35,883 nt of DNA from Beijerinckiaceae bacterium (GTDB taxonomy: Bacteria; Pseudomonadota; Alphaproteobacteria; Rhizobiales; Beijerinckiaceae): the NCBI GenBank assembly GCA_018882635.1, contig VERN01000006.1, positions 1 through 35,883 on the forward strand, written 5' to 3'. Position 1 is the stretch's first letter; each line of letters starts with the position of its first letter. A program made the position numbers and the translations under genes. Under the pieces are notes generated by a model. The model was not told the DNA's origin and ran no database searches. It saw only the letters and a list, made by a program, of their open reading frames with translations. This document shows, piece after piece, positions 17,135-23,577 of the stretch.

Positions 17135-17803
17135 GTGCCCATGAACGATTCGCTTCCGACTCCGTCTTCGTCCGCGCCCGATCTCAAGGCGGCGGTGCGG
17201 CGGGCGCGCATGGAAGAGGCGGAGCGCTCATCCATGGCGGCTGATTTGCGGCAGGCTGAGATCGCACGGCTTGAAAGCCTCAACGAGGCGCTGGAGCCCG
17301 TGTTCGCGCAATTGCCACGCGAGGCCGCGATGTTCGATCATGGCCTTGTGCCGTTGGAGAAGCCGCGGCTCTTCATCGACATGATTGCCTTTGTCGAAAT
17401 GGCGCGTGATCGGCACAGTTTCCGCTTGATGCAGGATAATCGCGCCGGTCGCAGCTTGATTGCGGAGAGCGACGATGTTGCCGCGATGGCAGAGGCTGTT
17501 ACGCATTATCTCGGCCGCCGTGTCGTCGAGCGTGAAAGAGCGCTGGCACGCGATACATGGTTCACACCGCCTGAAGCTCTGCCGCCTATGCCAGAGGCTC
17601 TACCGCCGCCGCGGTCGGAGGCTGTGCCTGTTGCGCCAGCAGCGGATGAAGACGTTGCTGCGAGCGCACCAAGGCGTGGCTATACCGGCATTGATGTTTT
17701 CTTTGCGTTCGTGCTCGGTGCTGTGTTGATGCTCGCGCTGTTCGTTGTGGCGGCGTGGCTCGATATGAAAACGCTGTGGCCATTTGGCAAATTGCTCGGA
17801 TGA
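17135..17803 (+). CDS. Unknown protein with C-terminal membrane anchor
   Basis: I do not recognise a named family. The 222-residue protein has a charged helical N-terminus (about 15-50, likely coiled coil), a middle domain of about 90 residues containing RLFIDMIAFVEMARDRHSF, and a proline-rich linker with an imperfect repeat, PPEALPPMPEALPPP. One strongly hydrophobic helix lies near the C-terminus (about 187-208), followed by a short basic/aromatic tail. This suggests a cytoplasmic protein tethered to the inner membrane. The GTG at 17135 has AAGGTGA ending 4 bases before it; the ATG at 17141 is the alternative. Its stop overlaps the next GNAT start (ATGA), suggesting coupled translation. Confidence 0.75.
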   Translation: MPMNDSLPTPSSSAPDLKAAVRRARMEEAERSSMAADLRQAEIARLESLNEALEPVFAQLPREAAMFDHGLVPLEKPRLFIDMIAFVEMARDRHSFRLMQDNRAGRSLIAESDDVAAMAEAVTHYLGRRVVERERALARDTWFTPPEALPPMPEALPPPRSEAVPVAPAADEDVAASAPRRGYTGIDVFFAFVLGAVLMLALFVVAAWLDMKTLWPFGKLLG

Positions 17804-18309
17804 GTGCATTCCATCTTTCGCCGCTTGATCACAGCCATCGCGATGCTTTGGCTGAATTGCTGGTCGAGACAGTGGCCCATGGTGGCTCTGTCAGTTTCAT
17901 GCATCCGCTCGCAATCGAAGATGCGCGCGCGTTTTGGGATCAGTCACTTGTGCAAGCCGCGCGCGGCGTGCGTTATGTGCTTGGTGCTTTCGATGGTGAA
18001 ACGCTTGTTGGTACGGTGACATTACATCTCGATTGTCCGCCCAATCAGCCGCATCGCGGCGAGATTGCGAAAATGATGACGCGTGTCAGCCATCGTGGGC
18101 GTGGCGTCGGCTCAGCGCTGTTGCAAGAGGCTGAACGTTTGGCGCGCCATCATCATCGCTCGCTTTTGGTTCTCGATACGGCTGTTGATGAAGGGGCGGC
18201 GGATTTTTATCGCACGCTTGGTTACAATTTAGCTGGCACGATCCCGGATTTTGCGCTCAAGCCGCATGGCGGACTCACAGGCACGCATATTTTCTATAAA
18301 AATCTTTGA
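17800..18309 (+). CDS. GNAT N-acetyltransferase
   Basis: A 169-residue acetyltransferase. The acetyl-CoA loop is HRGRGVGSALL (around residue 100), the strand LLVLDTAV precedes it to the C-terminal motif ADFYRTLGY, and the N-terminal part (HSHRDALAELLVETV) is the usual first strand-helix. Family members of this length act on small amines or amino groups such as antibiotics or protein ends; the substrate here is unknown. The ATG at 17800 overlaps the stop of the membrane-anchored protein by 4 bases; the track's 15 extra residues lie within that gene. It converges on the metallophosphoesterase gene, with 11 bases between stops. Confidence 0.88.
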   Translation: MSAFHLSPLDHSHRDALAELLVETVAHGGSVSFMHPLAIEDARAFWDQSLVQAARGVRYVLGAFDGETLVGTVTLHLDCPPNQPHRGEIAKMMTRVSHRGRGVGSALLQEAERLARHHHRSLLVLDTAVDEGAADFYRTLGYNLAGTIPDFALKPHGGLTGTHIFYKNL

Positions 18310-18320
18310 GCTTGCTGCGC

Positions 18321-19220
18321 TTAGGCGCGCAATGTTTCTTCAAGCACCAAGGGTTTGATCTCGTCGATTGATCCGTCTTTCATCAATCCGCGTGCTGATC
18401 CCGTAATCCGCACGCCTTGTTCGGTCATATCAAATTCGAAAAGATTCCAGCCCGCGCGGTGGGTGATCGTGCCACCAATGGCGGAAGCAGAGGGTGCGCC
18501 GACGACCGGCACACGGCCCTTGGGTCCGTCGAGAAAATCGACGGAGAACACATGATTATGCCCATGCAAAACGAGTTCAGCGCCATGCTTGCCGATCATG
18601 TCTTCGACGCGTTTGGCATCAGTTAATCCACGGCCGGGCTGTGCGCCCTGACGATGTGGCGGATGATGAATCATCACCACGCGCGCGAGCGGCTGGGTCG
18701 CGAGGAATGCGAGGATTTGCGCAAATTTTTCGCGCTGTTCCGGGCCGAGCGTGCCCGACGCCATAAAGGGCGCGGTCGGGATCGCTGATGAAAGGCCGAT
18801 GAGTGCGATCGGGCCTGCGAGGCGGACATAGGGGAAGCCTTCATAGCGGCCGCTGTCCGACGTCATCCATGGTGAGAGATAGCGCACAATGTCGGCCGGG
18901 TTCGAGCGAACATAGGCATCATGATTGCCCGGCACGAAAGACACGTCGGCTGGTAGGCCCAGCTTTTTCATGAAAGTGACTGCACCGGGAAATTCGCCAT
19001 GCAGACCAATGTTCACGAGATCACCCGTGCAGGCGATATGATCGGGCCTGAAGGAATGGATGTCGGCGACAATCCGATCAAGCAACGCCATATCATGCGC
19101 ACGAGACCGTCCGCGCCGCCAGTTCATGTAGCCGGTCAGCCTTTTGCTGGCGAGATCACGTAGCTTTGGCTTTGGGAGAGGGCCCAAATGCGGATCAGAC
19201 AGGTGCGCGAGGCGAAACAT
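18321..19220 (-). CDS. Calcineurin-like metallophosphoesterase
   Basis: A 299-residue dinuclear-metal phosphoesterase. All core motifs are present: DPHLG near the start (Asp 9, His 11), GDLVN, GNHD, IHHPP and GHNH. This is the class III cyclic-nucleotide phosphodiesterase/3',5'-cAMP phosphodiesterase-like pattern, though a phospholipid or nucleotide pyrophosphate substrate is equally possible. There is no signal peptide, so it is likely cytoplasmic or peripheral. It lies 50 bases downstream of mbfA on the same strand and may share its transcript, but no functional tie is obvious. Confidence 0.9.
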   Translation of the reverse strand: MFRLAHLSDPHLGPLPKPKLRDLASKRLTGYMNWRRGRSRAHDMALLDRIVADIHSFRPDHIACTGDLVNIGLHGEFPGAVTFMKKLGLPADVSFVPGNHDAYVRSNPADIVRYLSPWMTSDSGRYEGFPYVRLAGPIALIGLSSAIPTAPFMASGTLGPEQREKFAQILAFLATQPLARVVMIHHPPHRQGAQPGRGLTDAKRVEDMIGKHGAELVLHGHNHVFSVDFLDGPKGRVPVVGAPSASAIGGTITHRAGWNLFEFDMTEQGVRITGSARGLMKDGSIDEIKPLVLEETLRA

Positions 19221-19270
19221 CGCGTCTTTCGTGCCGCTGTTGTGCCCCGATCGTCAAGCGCAAAAGCGTT

Positions 19271-20248
19271 TTACGAACTGCCGATGAAGATGCCAGCCAG
19301 AAAGACGAGCACACCGCCAACCACAATCTGGAAGGCTGCTTGGAGGAAGGGCGTGTCCATGTATTTGGCGCGGATCCACGCAATCGCCCAGAGCTCAATG
19401 GCCACGATGACGACCGCGATTGAGGTCGCAATCCAAAAGGCGTTCGGCCAAGAATCAGGCACCAGATAGGGCAGGGTGTGGCCGATGCCGCCGATGGCTG
19501 TCATGAGGCCGCTGACAGCGCCACGGATCCATGGGGTGCCGCGGCCAGTGAGCGAGCCATCGTCTGACAGCGCTTCGGCAAAGCCCATTGAAATGCCAGC
19601 GCCGATCGAGGCGGCGAGGCCAACCAGGAACGTTTCCCAATTGCTGTGCGTTGCGAAAGCGGCCGCAAACAAAGGGGCGAGCGTGGACACCGATCCGTCC
19701 ATCAGGCCAACAAGGCCGGGCTGCACATATTGCAGGAGAAACATGCGCTGCCGGGTGGCTTCTTCTTCTGCCTTGGCGTCGCCGGTAAGGTGCGTTTCTG
19801 TCAGTTCGCCAGCGCGGCGCTCATGCCCTTTTTCAATTTCGGCCAATTTGTTCAGCAATTGGCGAACGGAAATATCCTGCGATTGCGCGGCGGCTTTTGT
19901 GTAGAAATTGGCCGCTTGCATTTCCATGATTTCGGCTTCTTTGCGCATCCGGTCGACGCCCAGCGCGGTAATCGTCCAGACCGGGCGGCGCTTCAGGAAG
20001 CCTTTGACATCTTCGCGCCGGATGGGCGGCAGATGTTCCCCAAATTTCGAGCGGTAGAGGCCAAATAGCATGTCACGATGGCCGCGCTCCTCATCGGCCA
20101 TTTCATCAAACACCTTGGCTGAATGGGGGTAAGCTTCGCGGACCTCGTCGGCAAAGGTCTGGTAGATGCGGGAATCTTCTTCCTCGGACGCGATGGCGAC
20201 CGCGAGAATTTCCTTTTCCGTCAGCTCTGCAAATGCTTTGAGGGCCAT
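19271..20248 (-). CDS. mbfA: Membrane-bound ferritin / iron exporter MbfA
   Basis: A 325-residue fusion of an N-terminal ferritin-like (rubrerythrin/erythrin-vacuolar) four-helix domain, about residues 1-165, with a C-terminal VIT1/CCC1-like membrane domain. The ferritin part carries repeated Glu and Glu-x-x-His metal ligands, as in SEEEDSRIYQ, MADEERGH and KLAEIEKGHERR. The membrane part begins PGLVGLMDGSVSTLAPLF, the VIT1 signature, and has about five helices. In Agrobacterium and Bradyrhizobium such proteins export Fe2+ and protect from iron and peroxide stress under Irr control. A TTTAGAA-like palindrome lies 26 bases before the ATG, fitting that regulation. Confidence 0.93.
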   Translation of the reverse strand: MALKAFAELTEKEILAVAIASEEEDSRIYQTFADEVREAYPHSAKVFDEMADEERGHRDMLFGLYRSKFGEHLPPIRREDVKGFLKRRPVWTITALGVDRMRKEAEIMEMQAANFYTKAAAQSQDISVRQLLNKLAEIEKGHERRAGELTETHLTGDAKAEEEATRQRMFLLQYVQPGLVGLMDGSVSTLAPLFAAAFATHSNWETFLVGLAASIGAGISMGFAEALSDDGSLTGRGTPWIRGAVSGLMTAIGGIGHTLPYLVPDSWPNAFWIATSIAVVIVAIELWAIAWIRAKYMDTPFLQAAFQIVVGGVLVFLAGIFIGSS

Positions 20249-20274
20249 AGCGATCCTGCTAATGTCAATCTAGA

Positions 20275-20290
20275 TTTGAATTATTCTAAA
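20275..20290 (-). promoter_or_regulatory. Irr-type iron control element candidate
   Basis: On the minus strand the sequence reads TTTAGAATAATTCAAA, close to the Irr iron-control element TTTAGAA-N3-TTCTAAA but one base short in the right arm. It lies 26 bases upstream of the mbfA start and 3 bases before the Nudix start. A second palindrome, AATCTAGATT, lies just beside it. Irr repression of mbfA at low iron is known in rhizobia; action here is inference. Confidence 0.5.
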
Positions 20291-20293
20291 CTG

Positions 20294-20800
20294 ATGAGTG
20301 AAGCGTTTCAACACCCGACTTCGCAGCAGTCGATGCACCAGACATGGCGCGGGCGCCTGCTGACCCGTCTGCTCCACGTCTATTTTCGTCTGCAACGGCC
20401 CATGACGTTGGGCGTGAGGGGGATGGCCTTTGACCGCGAAGGGCGGATTTTCCTCGTCCGGCATACCTATATCCCGGGCTGGCACCTGCCGGGTGGCGGC
20501 ATCGAAGTCGACGAGACAGCGCATGAGGCGCTCATTCGTGAAGTAGCGGAAGAGGGCAATCTGATCCTGACCGAACCGCCGAAATTGTTCGGCTTCTACT
20601 TCAACAAGGCGGTGCGGCGGGATCATGTGGCGCTCTATCTTCTCCACAACGTCATGCAGACCGCTCCGCGCCTACCAGATCGCGAGATTGCTGAGGCTGG
20701 CTTCTTTGCACCCACAGCCTTGCCGCAAGGTGTATCGACCGCCACGCGGATGAGGATTGCCGAAGTGATGTCAGGGATGCCGCCAAGCCCGCTTTGGTAG
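20294..20800 (+). CDS. Nudix hydrolase
   Basis: A 168-residue Nudix hydrolase with a full Nudix box, GGIEVDETAHEALIREVAEE, around residues 74-93, where the Glu residues bind magnesium. It opens with a short basic/aromatic helix (LLTRLLHVYFRLQRPM) common to the group annotated as NUDIX domain-containing protein in alphaproteobacteria. The nucleoside-diphosphate substrate is not predictable. The ATG at 20294 has no good ribosome site and sits almost on the Irr-like box; the ATG at 20333 is a possible alternative. It is divergent from mbfA with only 45 bases between starts. The track's upstream part is antisense to mbfA. Confidence 0.85.
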   Translation: MSEAFQHPTSQQSMHQTWRGRLLTRLLHVYFRLQRPMTLGVRGMAFDREGRIFLVRHTYIPGWHLPGGGIEVDETAHEALIREVAEEGNLILTEPPKLFGFYFNKAVRRDHVALYLLHNVMQTAPRLPDREIAEAGFFAPTALPQGVSTATRMRIAEVMSGMPPSPLW

Positions 20801-20911
20801 CGCGTGCCGTCGGTAAGGTTTCTTGTCGATGAGGCCCGGACCGTGTTAGACGCGATGCCGTTCAGGAGATTGGGAATGCCGCGGCAGCTGCGACGACGAT
20901 TGGAAGAGACA

Positions 20912-20926
20912 CGGCCCTAAGGGCCG
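20912..20926. repeat. Short perfect hairpin in 200-base intergenic gap
   Basis: CGGCCC-TAA-GGGCCG lies between the Nudix gene and the third GNAT. No T-run follows, so terminator function is weak. Nothing else recognisable was found in 20801-21000. Confidence 0.3.
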
Positions 20927-21000
20927 ATCCGGCTTTGCCCGGTGCTTCGCTCTGACCCTATCGCAACGCCTCCTGCGTACTGCCCTGAAGCGGAAATTCC

Positions 21001-21504
21001 ATGTCCGAACTCTCTGTCAATCTGCGCCACGAAACACCGGCCGATAGCGCCACGATCGATAAGCTGCATGAGCGTGCGTTCGGCCCCGGTCGTTTTGCGC
21101 GGACAGCCTATCGCTTGCGTGAAGGCATTCCGCCGCTTGCGAGCCTCTGCCATGTCGCCACGGTCGGCACGCTCGTTGTCGGTTCGATCCGTCTCTCTGG
21201 CTTGTGGATTGGCAAGGAAGAGGCGGTGCTTCTTGGGCCGCTTACCGTTGAGCCGCAATTCATGAATCGCGGCATTGGTGGCTTATTGATCCAGCGCTCT
21301 CTCGATGTGGCGAAGGCAGAGGGACATCGCGCCGTCATTCTCGTGGGGGATGAGCCTTATTACGCGCGCGCGGGATTTAAGAAGGTGCCACCGGGGCAAT
21401 TGCATATGCCGGGACCGGTTGATCCTGATCGTCTGCTCGCGGTTGATCTGCAAGGCGGGGATATTGCCCGGCTCAATGGTCCCGTGTTGCCGCGCGCAGC
21501 GTGA
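21001..21504 (+). CDS. GNAT N-acetyltransferase (YhbS-like)
   Basis: A 167-residue acetyltransferase of the YhbS-like group. LLGPLTVEPQFMNRGIGGLL holds the acetyl-CoA strand and loop (Arg-x-x-Gly-x-Gly variant NRGIGG), and VGDEPYYARAGF is the typical second half with the Tyr-Tyr pair of this group. Proteins of this family are often annotated as predicted acetyltransferases with unknown acceptor. It begins with the ATG at 21001 after a weak GCGGAA. Its stop codon abuts the stop codon of the vWA membrane protein on the other strand. Confidence 0.88.
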   Translation: MSELSVNLRHETPADSATIDKLHERAFGPGRFARTAYRLREGIPPLASLCHVATVGTLVVGSIRLSGLWIGKEEAVLLGPLTVEPQFMNRGIGGLLIQRSLDVAKAEGHRAVILVGDEPYYARAGFKKVPPGQLHMPGPVDPDRLLAVDLQGGDIARLNGPVLPRAA

Positions 21505-23577
21505 TTAGGACGCGTGCGGCCGGAAACGGCCTTCGCGCAGCCATGTGGCAAGCAAAGCCAAACCTATCAGCAGCAGACCCAAGCCGCCGACGGCCAAGGG
21601 TGTGACGGCAACGCCGCGCACCGCATAGCTTTGCGTGTCACGGAGAACCAGCGCGTCTGACGGGGCGCGGCTGCCTGCTTCCACACGCACGATATCGGGC
21701 AGACGTGGTGTTGCATTGGCTGTGGCTGCCGCGCGGATCACAGTGCCACCCGTCGCAGTAGCGAGCGGCAGCAGCATAAGCTCGTTCGAAATCACATCCT
21801 GCATTTCGCGCGGGTTGGGTGGGCCGACATGAACGAAGGCGTTCAGAACACCATCAGTCGCGCGGTAAAGTCCATCGGCTTTCACCTCGACGCTACCGCG
21901 CCAGCGGCCAGCGCCATCCTCTTTCATCGTTACATCCGTCTGGCCTGCAGGGCCGGACACGGTGACAGTGCCGATTGATCCAGCCATGCTCTGCCGTTCA
22001 ACGGAAACAAGATGCCCGCGCGCGGAGACGCGCAGCGCTTCTTCTTCGAGGTCTGGCTCTTTCATTAGCCAATGGCCGGTGCGGCGGAGAAGATCGAGAT
22101 GCGGCCCACCTGAGCGAAAGCCGCGCGCCCACAACCAGCTTTGATCTGAGAGCAGCAAAGCGACGCGGCCTTGACCCTCGCGCGAAAGCAGCAGCAGCGG
22201 CTTTTCATCTGCTCCTGACATTAATGTCGAGCCAGCACGCGGCGTCGCAGAAATCTGGCGGATCCATTCCCCCCAATCGGGCGGCGTGACTTGTGATCCC
22301 GGCAATTCGCGTGTGACGGGATGGCGGCGGCCTTGATCGGTCAGCGCGGGACGATAAGGGCGCTCGACATTGGCGCCTTCCGGACGCGCCGGCATAATCG
22401 ACGACAAAGCGGTGGAGGCTAATCCGCCACGGCCCGCAAATTCCGGTCCTGCTGAAACGAGAATTGCGCCGCCTTCGCGCACATAGCGCACGATATTGTT
22501 GAAATAGACGGGCGGCAGGATCGACTGATTGGAATAACGATCGAAAATGATCAGATCGAAATCCTTGATCTTGGTCTCAAACAATTCGCGTGTTGGAAAG
22601 GCGATCAACGAAAGCTCGTTAATCGGTGTCCCATCCTGTTTTTCAGGCGGGCGCAAAATTGTGAAATGGACGAGGTCGACATTGGCGTCCGATTTCAGCG
22701 TGTTGCGCCAAGTGCGCTCGCCAGCATGCGGTTGACCCGATACAAGAAGGACGCGCAGCTTGTCGCGAATGCCATCAATTTCGAGCACAGCCTTGTTGTT
22801 GGCTTCCGTGAGTTCACCCGGTGCAGGCTCGACATCCAGTTCAAAGACGTTTGCCCCGCCATGCTCGATCTTCACTGGCTGGCGAATGGTTTCGCCGGGA
22901 ACGACAAGACGTTGGCCGATCGTTTGACCATCGCGGCGCAATGTGAGGCGGACCGGCTCAGTGCGGCCCGGATCCAGCACGCGATAGCGGATTGTTTGCT
23001 CCTTGCCGACAAGGCCGAACCGCGGCGCGTCGAGCAATTCGATGCGCCGGTCGCGTTCATTGCGAAAGCCTGTGATCACCGCATTGACCGGGGCGCGAAA
23101 ACCCAGCGCTGATGGATCGGAAGGAATGTCATGCACGACGCCGTCCGTGATCAGAATGGCACCGGCCACCCGATCAGACGGGACATCGGAGAGCGCCGTT
23201 TGCAGCGCGCCAAACAGGCGCGTTCCATCACTCGATGTGGTTTCCCCAATGTCGACGATGCGCAATTCGAGATCATTATTGCGGCCGAGGCGATTGGCGA
23301 TCTCGGCTTTCAATGCATCCGTCTGGCCCGCGCGGATGGACAGATTTTGCGAGCCGGAGCGATCCACAAGAATGACCGCTACATCTTTCAACTTCTCGCG
23401 CTCTTCACGCACCATCGACGGATTGAGAAGTGCAAGCGCCATGAGGATGGTCGCGCCGAGACGCAGAAAACCGCCGCGGCGACGGGCGATGATGGTCGCA
23501 AGCGCAATCGCAAGACCCGTTCCTGCCAAAGTCAGGACGAGCCATAACGGTATCAATGGCGCGACAGACAGGCTCAT
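21505..23577 (-). CDS. vWA and glutamine-amidotransferase-like membrane protein
   Basis: A 690-residue inner-membrane protein, last of the MoxR block. Two N-terminal helices (about 8-30 and 38-52) are followed by a von Willebrand A domain with an intact metal site, DRSGS at 72-76, and the second motif ITDG. Middle strands such as LRVLLVSGQPH and the YVREGGAILVSAGPEF stretch suggest a class-I glutamine-amidotransferase-like fold without an evident catalytic triad. A final helix lies near 660-682. Proteins of this plan are found beside MoxR/DUF58/DUF4159 genes and are thought to act in the envelope, but the client is unknown. It overlaps the upstream DUF4159 gene by 4 bases. Confidence 0.85.
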   Translation of the reverse strand: MSLSVAPLIPLWLVLTLAGTGLAIALATIIARRRGGFLRLGATILMALALLNPSMVREEREKLKDVAVILVDRSGSQNLSIRAGQTDALKAEIANRLGRNNDLELRIVDIGETTSSDGTRLFGALQTALSDVPSDRVAGAILITDGVVHDIPSDPSALGFRAPVNAVITGFRNERDRRIELLDAPRFGLVGKEQTIRYRVLDPGRTEPVRLTLRRDGQTIGQRLVVPGETIRQPVKIEHGGANVFELDVEPAPGELTEANNKAVLEIDGIRDKLRVLLVSGQPHAGERTWRNTLKSDANVDLVHFTILRPPEKQDGTPINELSLIAFPTRELFETKIKDFDLIIFDRYSNQSILPPVYFNNIVRYVREGGAILVSAGPEFAGRGGLASTALSSIMPARPEGANVERPYRPALTDQGRRHPVTRELPGSQVTPPDWGEWIRQISATPRAGSTLMSGADEKPLLLLSREGQGRVALLLSDQSWLWARGFRSGGPHLDLLRRTGHWLMKEPDLEEEALRVSARGHLVSVERQSMAGSIGTVTVSGPAGQTDVTMKEDGAGRWRGSVEVKADGLYRATDGVLNAFVHVGPPNPREMQDVISNELMLLPLATATGGTVIRAAATANATPRLPDIVRVEAGSRAPSDALVLRDTQSYAVRGVAVTPLAVGGLGLLLIGLALLATWLREGRFRPHAS

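Noticed and set aside
20123-20293. Upstream extension of the Nudix frame in the ORF track
   Set aside because: It runs antisense to the mbfA start and across the intergenic gap; its composition is not protein-like and the Irr-like box would fall inside it.
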